64,000 nt of DNA, taken from contig CAXXVR010000009.1 in assembly GCA_963675955.2 (NCBI GenBank), forward strand, positions 806,001 through 870,000, read 5' to 3'. The notes below the pieces were generated by a model, which saw only the letters and a list, made by a program, of their open reading frames with translations, ran no database searches and was not told where the DNA came from. Of the stretch, positions 25,157 to 32,996 are shown piece by piece. Position numbers and translations under genes: made by a program. Numbering within the stretch: position 1 is the first letter of the stretch; every line of letters begins with the position of its first letter. This DNA is from Desulfocicer sp963675955 (GTDB taxonomy: Bacteria > Desulfobacterota > Desulfobacteria > Desulfobacterales > Desulfobacteraceae).

Positions 25157-25482
25157 GTGTCTGGTTTTGTCCTTGAGTGAAGATGTGCTGTGGGATCAAT
25201 TCTGAATCAAAGGTACAATAGCGTGTTGATAAGGTCAATAAATTAAGAAGAACTAGAAAAATTAGGGATGTGATCATACACAATTTCGCGCTGTTCTCAC
25301 GGGCATATTAGTAATATGGGCCACTTTGGTGCAGAATCTTTAAATTTAAAGACTTGGTTTGACTGCTATGATATGATAATCACATTTTTCTGGAAAAAAG
25401 CAGGCGTAAATTGTATCCATCCCAGCGGGCCACCGTTCTTTGAAAATGGCATATGAGCAGATTGTCTGAGAAAGGAGTGTAA
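25157..25482. other. Divergent intergenic region, mlaE / NP-like gene
   Basis: About 326 nt between two divergent genes, so it must hold promoters for both. It is AT-rich (for example 25340-25400), but I see no box pair convincing enough to place. No RNA gene or repeat is seen. Confidence 0.4.
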
Positions 25483-27180
25483 ATGGAAAATTTAAAGGAA
25501 TCCCAGCGGGCCAGAGTGGCCATCCGGGAGTTTAAGACCATCACCGATTCTCTTGCCATCCGAGGATTTTATCGTCCTTCCGGTCGTTTTGGCAAGGCCC
25601 TTGAGGGGTGTTTACGGGATTTGAGTCCTGAAATTTACGGCACCATGAACGATTCCAAGGTGGTGGAAATTAAGGGGCTTGAGTATGTAATCGACCGGCT
25701 TCCCCAGGGAGTGGAAAAAAGCACCAAAATTATCCTTACCGATGAAGATGAATTTGAAAATACCCCTTTCAAGCGCGTTGAACCCCTAAAACGCAGACGG
25801 GTTTCCTATCAGATCAGTCAGCATGAATTTTGTTTCATTGTTTCCCGGGGCATAAGTGAAATCTATGATATTATCACTCACATGACCTTTTTAAACATTG
25901 AGGCAAAAAAAATATATCTTAAAATGCACGATGATTATGGAAACATCCGCATTGAGTGGGAGCGCCTTGAAAAGGTGGTGGATCGTATTCCCCAGTTGAG
26001 CATGGAAGAGTTGGATTCTGCCCTGTGGAACCTGAGCATTATTCTTGGCAGACCCTACCATGAAACCCGGGAAACCTATGAATATCTGGAAAAAAATCGT
26101 ATTGACTCCCAGAGCAACAGCGGGCTTTTTTCTTTGATTTATCACCTGGGAAAACGCATTGAAAGAGAGGGGCTGGCCCGGGAAAATGCCCTGGTGATTT
26201 ATTTTGCGCCTTCATTGATGAACATCATCGGACATCAGCGTTATGGCAAAATCTGGGCAGGCAAGATCAAGTCCCGGCTCTCCCAGATGGGGCTTAAGGA
26301 CCGTCCGCTGCATATTATCAGTGCCAATATGCACAGTGTGGTTAATGTCCTTTATGGGTATGCCGCCCTGACCGAAAAAAAACAAAGTACCGGTGATGAG
26401 GAAACCTATTCATTTTTCACTTCCATTAAGAATGATACAGACACCATTATTTCCTTTGCCGTAGACAGGGGGTTGACACTGCTGCCCGATGAATCGGGGT
26501 CCAACACCCATTGCCAGATCATTGATACTGCCCTGCTGGCAGGTGTACCCTGTCATCCTCTGTTAAAAATAAATGATGGAGACTGTGATAAGCAGATGCC
26601 GGTGATCCTTGTCATGGATTATGCCTTTGGTGCCCAGGCCTTTGAACTGATGGAGCAGTTGCTCAAACCCGGAGAAGACAGTTCCGGCACGTGGCCCTTG
26701 AATCTTGCATCCATCTCCATCATGGGCAAGGCTGGAATTCTCACCGGAGAAAAGGGAGATATCATGCTGGCCACGGCCCATGTGCTGGAGGGGACCTCTG
26801 ATAATTATCTTTTTAACAATGACCTTGAACCCGAAGATTTTGAACCGGGTATCCCCGTCCACAAGGGAACCATGGCCACGGTGCTTGGCACCTCTCTACA
26901 AAACAAAGATGTGCTTGAAATGTTTCGGTCGGACTGGAATGCCGTGGGCCTGGAGATGGAAGGTGGGCATTATCACAAGGCCATCAACGCATCGGTTATC
27001 AAAGGCAATATTTCACCGGATGTACCTGTTCGATATGCCTATTATGCCTCGGACAATCCCCTGATGACTGGAAACACCCTGGCTGCCGGGGCCATGGGGG
27101 TGGAGGGCATCCGCCCCACATATATGATCACCATGGTGATTTTAAAAAAAATAATGGCCTGTCGACACAACGAAGAATAA
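25483..27180 (+). CDS. Uncharacterised protein with nucleoside-phosphorylase-like C-terminus
   Basis: A 565-aa soluble protein whose family I do not know well (a deltaproteobacterial DUF). Residues 1-200 are charged and mostly helical (RARVAIREFKTITDSLAIRGFYRPSG, SWERLEKVVDRIPQLS-like). The C-terminal part carries three segments placed as in purine/uridine phosphorylases and MTA nucleosidases: MGKAGILTGEKGDIMLAT (about 415-432; compare the G-x-GDI/VVA loop), VGLEMEGGHY (about 487-496; compare the (V/D)xMEx ribose-binding motif) and YYASDNPL (about 519-526; compare the (I/V)SD base-binding Asp). AAAGGAG precedes the ATG. Nucleotide or nucleoside binding is inference. Confidence 0.6.
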   Translation: MENLKESQRARVAIREFKTITDSLAIRGFYRPSGRFGKALEGCLRDLSPEIYGTMNDSKVVEIKGLEYVIDRLPQGVEKSTKIILTDEDEFENTPFKRVEPLKRRRVSYQISQHEFCFIVSRGISEIYDIITHMTFLNIEAKKIYLKMHDDYGNIRIEWERLEKVVDRIPQLSMEELDSALWNLSIILGRPYHETRETYEYLEKNRIDSQSNSGLFSLIYHLGKRIEREGLARENALVIYFAPSLMNIIGHQRYGKIWAGKIKSRLSQMGLKDRPLHIISANMHSVVNVLYGYAALTEKKQSTGDEETYSFFTSIKNDTDTIISFAVDRGLTLLPDESGSNTHCQIIDTALLAGVPCHPLLKINDGDCDKQMPVILVMDYAFGAQAFELMEQLLKPGEDSSGTWPLNLASISIMGKAGILTGEKGDIMLATAHVLEGTSDNYLFNNDLEPEDFEPGIPVHKGTMATVLGTSLQNKDVLEMFRSDWNAVGLEMEGGHYHKAINASVIKGNISPDVPVRYAYYASDNPLMTGNTLAAGAMGVEGIRPTYMITMVILKKIMACRHNEE

Positions 27181-27183
27181 GAA

Positions 27184-27470
27184 TGGTATTATGCCGCCGC
27201 CCCCCCCGACGGGCAATGTGCCCGGCCCGGAACCGTAGACGGCTCAATTGGCCGGGGTTACTATTGCCCATCGGGGGGCGGCGGCTCTGCTGAAGTTGCC
27301 TTGGAGGCTACCTTTTCATATAACCCACATGGCTGTGATTACCAGCCACAACGAACAATGAAAAAGTAGTTGCTTTTAGAACCCAGTACCTAGAACCCAA
27401 AACCCAGTACCCACTTTTTCATATAAAAAAACATACATGGCAGTCACTACCTGCCACAACGAAGCTTAAA
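27184..27470 (+). repeat. Composite dispersed repeat, copy A (all three modules)
   Basis: The most complete copy. The GC-rich module (27184-27321) has outer arms GCCGCCGCCCC...GACGGGCAAT (27193-27217) and ATTGCCCATCGGGGGGCGGC (27263 onward), with an inner CCGGCC/GGCCGG stem, then CTCTGCTGAAGTTGCCTTGG. Stem-loop one follows (TGGCTG 27330-27335 with CAGCCA 27343-27348), then an ACCCAGTACCTAGAACCC tract, then stem-loop two (TGGCAG 27438-27443 with CTGCCA 27451-27456). It fills the 323-nt gap and ends 35 nt before pta. Confidence 0.85.
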
Positions 27471-27504
27471 AAAGAATAAATAAGGATAGTAAGAAAAGAA
27501 CATT

Positions 27505-29613
27505 ATGACAGATAATTTATATATCAGTGCCACGGGTCCCCGCAGTGGAAAAACAGCGGTTACCCTGGGAGTTATGGAGCTGTTGCTACGCAAAATCAAC
27601 AAGGTGGGATTTTTTCGGCCCATTGTCCAGGAAAAAAATGGGGTTAACAAAGACATAAGTCTTATGTCATCCTGCTTTAACCTTCATATCCCCCTGGATG
27701 AAATGTATGGCCTGACAGCGGAGGCAGCCACGGAACTTGCCTCCCACGGCAGGCAGGAAGAGGTGCTTGAAATCATCATCAATCGCTATAAGGCCCTGAA
27801 ATCAAAATGCGATTTTGTGGTGTGTGAAGGAACCGATGCCTTGAGCGATACTGCTGATTTAGATTTGGACATCAACGGGGAGATCAGCAAGAATCTTTCT
27901 GCTCCGGTGCTTCTGGTGGCCGGTGCCCAGGGAAAAACCGTGGATGAAACCGTTCAGGGTGTGGAAATGGCACTGGCCTCCCTTGTGAAACGAAAATGCC
28001 GCACCATTGGCACCATTGTTACCCGCACCGATGGCTCGTTGGGCTGGGAGATCATGGAGCGGCTTTCAAAAAATCCCCAGTATGAGAATCAGCTGCTTTA
28101 CACCATTCCCGAAGAGCCGTCTTTGAACCGCCCCACGGTGAATGAGATTGTCACGGCCCTGGATGCCGAAGTTCTGTGGGGAAAAGAGCAGTTGAACCGG
28201 CATGTATATCACTTCAGCATTGCCGCCATGCAGCTGCGTAATTTTCTGCCCAGAATCGAACATGGTGCCCTGATCATCACCCCGGGGGATCGAGCCGACG
28301 TGATTGTGGCCTGCCTGGCGGCGGTGTCTTCCCGGTCCCAGAAAAACATTGCGGGCATTGTGCTGACAGGGGGACTAAAACCCACAGGCCCGGTGCAGGA
28401 TCTCATTGAGGGGTTTCCGGGAATCTGTCCCATCTTAAGCGTTCAGGAAAACACCTTTCCCACAGCCACGCGCATCAACAATATCAATGCCGGTATTTTT
28501 CCCGGGGATAAACGTAAAATCACCCGGATTATGGCGGCCTTTGAGAAACATGTGGATGCGGAAAAACTGGCTGAAAAGGTTATCAAAACCCGCACCACCA
28601 TCAAGACTCCCCAGATGTTTGAGCTGGAACTGATCCAGAAGGCAAAGGCCCATAAACAGCATATTGTCCTGCCCGAGGGCGAAGAGGAGCGGGTGCTGCG
28701 GGCCGCAGAAATCCTGCTGCGGCGGGATGTGGTGGATATCACCCTGCTCGGCGACCGGGAAGAAATTGAGAAAAAAATAAATCGTCTGGGGCTTCGCATG
28801 CCATCGGTGAAGATCATTGATCCCCCCAGCTCCGACTTCCTTGACGAGTATGTCCAAAGCTATTATGCCCTGCGTGAACACAAGGGAATTACCCCGGAAT
28901 TTGCCCATGACACCATGACCAGTGTCAATGAGTATGCCACTATGATGGTGTTTGCCGGACATGCCGACGGTATGGTTTCAGGGGCGGTTCACAGCACCGC
29001 GTCCACCATTCGTCCGGCCCTGCAAATATTAAGTACCCAGCCGGAATGTTCCATTGTGTCCAGCGTGTTTTTCATGTGTCTGGAGGACCGGGTCCTGGTG
29101 TATGGGGATTGTGCCATCAATCCAGACCCCAACGCTGAAGAGTTGGCTGAAATTGCCATTACTTCGGCTAAGACGGCCAGAACTTTTGGCATTGAACCGG
29201 TGGTGGCCATGCTGTCTTATTCCACGGGATTTTCCGGCAAGGGAGCAGATGTGGATAAGGTGAGACGGGCCGCAGAGATTGCCCGAAAAAAAGCAGATAC
29301 CATCATGCCGGGCCTGCGGCTTGAGGGTCCCATTCAGTACGATGCTGCTGTGGATTCCTTTGTGGCCAAAACCAAATTGCCCAAAAGCGATGTGGCCGGT
29401 GTTGCCACCGTTTTTATTTTTCCTGATCTGAACACGGGAAACAACACCTATAAGGCGGTACAGAGATCTTCTGGCGCCGTGGCCGTGGGGCCGCTTCTTC
29501 AGGGTTTAAAGTATCCCGTTAACGATCTCAGCCGGGGATGTACCGTCACGGACATTGTCAATACCATTGCCATTACCGCCATTCAGGCCCAGGGGGCCAA
29601 GGGGCTTTTATAG
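27505..29613 (+). CDS. pta: Phosphate acetyltransferase (long, P-loop-fused form)
   Basis: Interconverts acetyl-CoA and acetyl phosphate, for acetate metabolism and ATP conservation. The 702-aa protein is the long form: an N-terminal BioD-like P-loop domain (ATGPRSGKTAVTLGV, about 9-23), a central DRTGG regulatory domain (about 210-330) and the C-terminal catalytic PTA domain (about 375-700) with LPEGEEERVLRAAEI, MVSGAVHSTASTIRPALQI and FPDLNTGNNTYKAVQRSSGA. No ackA is in the window. Its leader is occupied by dispersed repeat copy A. Confidence 0.95.
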   Translation: MTDNLYISATGPRSGKTAVTLGVMELLLRKINKVGFFRPIVQEKNGVNKDISLMSSCFNLHIPLDEMYGLTAEAATELASHGRQEEVLEIIINRYKALKSKCDFVVCEGTDALSDTADLDLDINGEISKNLSAPVLLVAGAQGKTVDETVQGVEMALASLVKRKCRTIGTIVTRTDGSLGWEIMERLSKNPQYENQLLYTIPEEPSLNRPTVNEIVTALDAEVLWGKEQLNRHVYHFSIAAMQLRNFLPRIEHGALIITPGDRADVIVACLAAVSSRSQKNIAGIVLTGGLKPTGPVQDLIEGFPGICPILSVQENTFPTATRINNINAGIFPGDKRKITRIMAAFEKHVDAEKLAEKVIKTRTTIKTPQMFELELIQKAKAHKQHIVLPEGEEERVLRAAEILLRRDVVDITLLGDREEIEKKINRLGLRMPSVKIIDPPSSDFLDEYVQSYYALREHKGITPEFAHDTMTSVNEYATMMVFAGHADGMVSGAVHSTASTIRPALQILSTQPECSIVSSVFFMCLEDRVLVYGDCAINPDPNAEELAEIAITSAKTARTFGIEPVVAMLSYSTGFSGKGADVDKVRRAAEIARKKADTIMPGLRLEGPIQYDAAVDSFVAKTKLPKSDVAGVATVFIFPDLNTGNNTYKAVQRSSGAVAVGPLLQGLKYPVNDLSRGCTVTDIVNTIAITAIQAQGAKGLL

Positions 29614-29648
29614 AAAAGATCAGAATAAGAATCTGATATTTTTTCGAT

Positions 29649-29680
29649 CTCGACCACCCGTCGGGGTGGTCGAGTTTTTT
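29649..29680 (+). terminator. Intrinsic terminator of pta
   Basis: CTCGACCACCC and GGGTGGTCGAG form a perfect 11-bp stem with a four-base loop, followed by six T. It starts 35 nt after the pta stop. Confidence 0.93.
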
Positions 29681-29685
29681 CATTT

Positions 29686-30032
29686 TCAGTCTTTGAGCAG
29701 CTCCAAGGAGTCATCTCCACCACAATAGGTGTCGGTGTAGTCCCTGAAGGCGGCATTGTATCCCCATTTAAATCCTCTGACATATGCCTCAATGTTTCTA
29801 TTATCATCGTTCTTGAGATGGGCTTTTACGTTGTCTCTTATCAGGTGGGGTAATTGTGTGGGATAATGAATGCATCTGTAATCCAGTGCATCCTGTTTTG
29901 CTGCGATTTCACCGGCTTTGCTGCCCATATATAATAATCGCCACTGGACGGGGCGGGTTGCATGTACTGGCAGGATATTGTGAACAATAAAGCGGGTAAA
30001 ATAATAAAAGCCATGATCTTTGAAAGTTTCAT
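29686..30032 (-). pseudogene. Small lipoprotein gene with an apparent frameshift
   Basis: Two overlapping minus-strand frames look like one gene. From ATG 30032, MKLSKIMAFIILPALLFTISC is a lipoprotein signal with Cys21 and continues to SSGDYYI; that frame then turns into unlikely sequence and ends at residue 63. The other frame continues from 29928 as MGSKAGEIAAKQDALDYRC... to 29686, an 80-residue well-behaved sequence with no signal of its own. Adding one base near 29930 (the TATTATATATG run) joins them into a roughly 115-aa lipoprotein. Either a real frameshift or a sequencing error. No family recognised; it converges on pta. Confidence 0.55.
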
Positions 30033-30140
30033 ATCTGCGGTCCTTAGCTGTAGAGCTTACGGTTTATGAGATATAATGTAGATCTGAACAGGAGGAAGTC
30101 AAACGAAAAAAATCAAGTTCGGGAAATAATAGAGATGGGT

Positions 30141-30206
30141 AAAACAAAAAAAGCCCTTTTACTTAAAGCCTGTACCTCCATGGACACAGGTTTAAAATAA
30201 AAGGGT
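30141..30206 (-). terminator. Terminator of the tRNA-Ala pair
   Basis: On the minus strand CCTTTTATTTTAAACCTGT pairs imperfectly with ACAGGCTTTAAGTAAAAGG, followed by a run of seven T. It lies about 100 nt after the second tRNA gene, correctly oriented. Confidence 0.75.
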
Positions 30207-30225
30207 AAAAAAACTGATATAGTCC

Positions 30226-30256
30226 CCTCATACGACAATAACTACCTGCCATAACG
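30226..30256 (+). repeat. Fragment of the dispersed stem-loop repeat
   Basis: ACTACCTGCCATAACGAAGG matches the right arm and CAACGAA tail of the stem-loop in copy A (ACTACCTGCCACAACGAAG). The left arm has decayed, so the stem no longer forms. Confidence 0.55.
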
Positions 30257-30309
30257 AAGGCTGAAACCTAAATTGTCAAAAATACTCGGAGCATAATTGT
30301 TTATAGAAA

Positions 30310-30385
30310 TGGTGGAGCTGAGGGGGATCGAACCCCTGACCTCATGACTGCCAGTCATGCGCTCTCCCAGCTGAGCTACAGCCCC
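30310..30385 (-). tRNA. tRNA-Ala (anticodon GGC), second of two
   Basis: A 76-nt cloverleaf with encoded CCA. Acceptor GGGGCTG pairs with CAGCTCC (one G-U); anticodon stem CATGA/TCATG encloses loop CTGGCAG, giving anticodon GGC; the T-loop is TTCGATC. The tRNA sequence is the same as the neighbouring copy. Confidence 0.97.
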
Positions 30386-30392
30386 ACAATTC

Positions 30393-30420
30393 CAGCAATA
30401 TCAAAACTTGGATATTGCTG
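30393..30420. other. Hairpin between the two tRNA-Ala genes
   Basis: CAGCAATATC (30393-30402) and GATATTGCTG (30411-30420) form a perfect 10-bp stem in the 69-nt spacer. It may guide RNase processing of the dicistronic tRNA transcript. Confidence 0.5.
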
Positions 30421-30454
30421 CTGGTTCTACGGCAGTAAAAAATGATCTTCTTGA

Positions 30455-30530
30455 TGGTGGAGCTGAGGGGGATCGAACCCCTGACCTCATGACTGCCAGT
30501 CATGCGCTCTCCCAGCTGAGCTACAGCCCC
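30455..30530 (-). tRNA. tRNA-Ala (anticodon GGC), first of two
   Basis: The same 76-nt sequence as the copy at 30310-30385, including CCA and anticodon GGC. It is nearest the promoter at 30549-30577, so both are probably cut from one transcript. Confidence 0.97.
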
Positions 30531-30548
30531 CCGAAGAAAAACAAAACC

Positions 30549-30577
30549 TTAATAGTTGAAATCCCGACGTCTGTCAA
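30549..30577 (-). promoter_or_regulatory. Sigma-70 promoter of the tRNA-Ala pair
   Basis: On the minus strand TTGACA (30577-30572), 17 nt, TATTAA (30554-30549), 19 nt before the first tRNA. Spacing and boxes are near consensus. Confidence 0.8.
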
Positions 30578-30693
30578 CATATATTTTGAAACTTTATGTG
30601 TTTGTGATGTTTTTATTCGGCCTTTGAAAATAATTAGAGAGATACCTGATTTGCTGATGTTACCATAAAAAATCGCGTTGTCACGTATAAAGG

Positions 30694-30722
30694 TTGACAC
30701 CTGATATGGGAACGGGTTAAAA
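30694..30722 (+). promoter_or_regulatory. Likely sigma-70 promoter of ppiD
   Basis: TTGACA (30694-30699), 17 nt, TTAAAA (30717-30722), about 57 nt before the ppiD start and divergent from the tRNA promoter. The -35 is perfect and the -10 is moderate. Confidence 0.5.
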
Positions 30723-30779
30723 ATGCTGATTTGTAAACTGATTTTTTTTCTCAACTATGACATAGCGTAAGGAGAGTAT

Positions 30780-32669
30780 ATGCTCAGGCTGATGCGTGAA
30801 AACACCGGATCATGGATTATTAAGATTATTCTTGGTCTGATTGTCCTTGTTTTTGTATTTCTGGGAATGGGATCCATGGGATCAAAAAAGGGCAGTCAGG
30901 TGGCATTGGTGAATGACACGCCGATTACAATGGACGCATTCAGACGATCCCATCAGAATGTCATTGAACAGATGCGCCAGCGGTTTGGTGACAATCTCAA
31001 TGATGACCTGCTCAAAATGCTCCAGGTGAAGAAAATGGCCATGGATCGCCTCATTGAAGAACAATTGATCTCCCAGGAGGCAGATCGCCTTGAAATCACG
31101 GTGTCCAATGAGGAGCTTCAGACGTCCCTTATGTCCATCCCGGCATTTCAAAAAGATGGCCACTTTGACCTTGACACATACAGGCGGGTGTTGTCCATGA
31201 ATCGGCTCAGCCCGGAAACCTTTGAGCCCACCCACAGAGAAACCCTGCGCCAGACCCGGGTAAGGGAGCTGATACTAAATAATATCAAGGTCAGTGACAT
31301 GGAAGCCCGGGCCTGGTACACCGAGAATGCCACCCAGGTAAGTATTAACTATCTGTTTGCCGATCCGGACCAGTATCAGGATATTACCCCCAGCCAGGAT
31401 CAAATCCAGGCCTATTATGAAAAAAATAAAGACAGTTATAAGTCTCTGCCAACTGTAAAGGCCCGGTACTTAAGCTTCAGTGCCGCTGATTTTAAAGGAA
31501 AGGTAAGCATTTCTCCGGATCAGGTGGAAGCCTATTATCTTGCCAATGTCAGTGACTTTTCAACACCTGCAAAGGTGGATTCAAGCCACATTCTCTTCCG
31601 GGTGGCCGAAGATGCCGATGAGGAAACGGTGAGGGCTGTTGAGAAACAGGCAAGGCAGGTATATGAAAGGGCAATGGCCGGTGAAGATTTTGCCGAACTT
31701 GCAAAGACATATTCCCAGGACGGCAGTAAGGAAAATGGCGGATACCTGGGGGCCTTTGCAAAACAGGACCTGGTGGAACCCTTTGCAGAAAAAGCTTTTT
31801 CCATGGCGGTCAATGAAATATCCGAACCTGTCAGAACCGTGTTTGGATGGCATATCATAAAGGTGAACGCCCAGTTTGAAGCCAGTACCCGTTCACTGGC
31901 AGATGCCCGAAAAGATATTGAAAAAAAACTTGAAGACCTTGAGTTGAAAAATGCTGCCTACACCGCAGCTTCCAAGGCCTTTGATGCCATCATTGATGGG
32001 GATGATCTGGAACAGGCAGGCCTCATTGCCGGAACAAAGGTCCTTGAAAAAGGCCCCTTTGATGCCATTGGACCCCAGGACATGGGTGCCGATGCCGGGG
32101 CATTTGCTCAATTTGCCCTGTCCCTGCCCCAGGGAGAAATCAGTGATGTAAAGGAAATAGGGGATACCTTTTACATCCTCCGGGTCGTGGACAGGACTGA
32201 ACCTGAAATGCTTCCCCTGAAAGAGGTAACTGCCAAGGTAACTGCAGCGGTGAAAAAACAACTGCAGGACGAAAAAGCCAAAGCCACTGCAAAGATCTGG
32301 CTTGATCAGGTAACGCCGGATAAGGGCCTCGAAGCCGTTGCGGCATCCAACAGTATTGCCTTGAAGTCAACGGCTCTTTTCGGACGAAGGGACACCATTC
32401 CTGAACTGGGGCAAAGTCCGGAAATCATCAGGGCCGCCTTTGAGCTGAAAGAGAACGCATTTCATCCCGGGGTGCTCAAGGGAAATGACGGGTATTATCT
32501 CATCTCTTTGAAAGAGAGGAAGGTACCCGGGGAAGAAGAGATAAATAAAAATCTGGCGGATGTGATGCAGCAGATCAAGTCCATGAAACAAAATGCAGCC
32601 TATGGTGAGTGGATCACAGCATTGAAGGAAAAAAGTACCATAGAGATTCAACCAGATATTCTGGACTGA
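30780..32669 (+). CDS. ppiD: PpiD/SurA-type periplasmic folding factor
   Basis: An inner-membrane-anchored chaperone and prolyl isomerase for proteins crossing the periplasm. Residues 1-35 contain a single membrane helix (WIIKIILGLIVLVFVFLGMGSM). Residues about 36-200 form the SurA/PpiD N-terminal chaperone helices (MDAFRRSHQNVIEQMRQRFG), and about 263-362 a parvulin rotamase domain (SSHILFRVAEDAD, GGYLGAFAKQDLVEPF, FGWHIIKV). The C-terminal ~250 residues complete the chaperone cradle. At 629 aa it matches PpiD. A strong AAGGAGAG site precedes the ATG. Confidence 0.93.
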   Translation: MLRLMRENTGSWIIKIILGLIVLVFVFLGMGSMGSKKGSQVALVNDTPITMDAFRRSHQNVIEQMRQRFGDNLNDDLLKMLQVKKMAMDRLIEEQLISQEADRLEITVSNEELQTSLMSIPAFQKDGHFDLDTYRRVLSMNRLSPETFEPTHRETLRQTRVRELILNNIKVSDMEARAWYTENATQVSINYLFADPDQYQDITPSQDQIQAYYEKNKDSYKSLPTVKARYLSFSAADFKGKVSISPDQVEAYYLANVSDFSTPAKVDSSHILFRVAEDADEETVRAVEKQARQVYERAMAGEDFAELAKTYSQDGSKENGGYLGAFAKQDLVEPFAEKAFSMAVNEISEPVRTVFGWHIIKVNAQFEASTRSLADARKDIEKKLEDLELKNAAYTAASKAFDAIIDGDDLEQAGLIAGTKVLEKGPFDAIGPQDMGADAGAFAQFALSLPQGEISDVKEIGDTFYILRVVDRTEPEMLPLKEVTAKVTAAVKKQLQDEKAKATAKIWLDQVTPDKGLEAVAASNSIALKSTALFGRRDTIPELGQSPEIIRAAFELKENAFHPGVLKGNDGYYLISLKERKVPGEEEINKNLADVMQQIKSMKQNAAYGEWITALKEKSTIEIQPDILD

Positions 32670-32996
32670 AAGAGTGTAAATATTCTGCCAGCATCCCGCC
32701 TTTCCCCATTTTGATCTGCTAATATGGCATTTGTATGCTGCTTGCTTCCAAACAGGCTAAGATGGGGCCTGGTTATATGGGGCCTCCCCATGATGGCTCA
32801 TATCATTTTACCAGTGCCTCATTTGCCAATTTGTCAATTGATGATTAGCATGGCAATTGACCGTGGGTCTGAAATCGAATAATCGAACGTAAGCCTGATA
32901 TCTTCTCCCAAGTGACAGGTGGTATGGGATAAGCGTTTTAACTATTAATCACATCAGCCCGTGCAGGATGCTTACATATTCACTGGAGGCTTTGGC
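32670..32996. other. Intergenic region between ppiD and the M16 peptidase
   Basis: About 326 nt without a gene. A GGGGCC-containing segment (32764-32796) can fold on itself and may slow transcription after ppiD, but it has no T-run. The remainder shows no recognisable element apart from the GGAGG site for the next gene. Confidence 0.4.

Noticed and set aside
27190..27470. Possible CRISPR array because of repeated short units.
   Set aside because: Repeats are irregular, of mixed type and without unique spacers of constant length; no cas genes are present.
30310..30530. Genomic-island attachment site at the tRNA-Ala pair.
   Set aside because: No integrase, no direct repeat of the tRNA 3' end beyond the second tRNA gene itself, and flanking genes are housekeeping.
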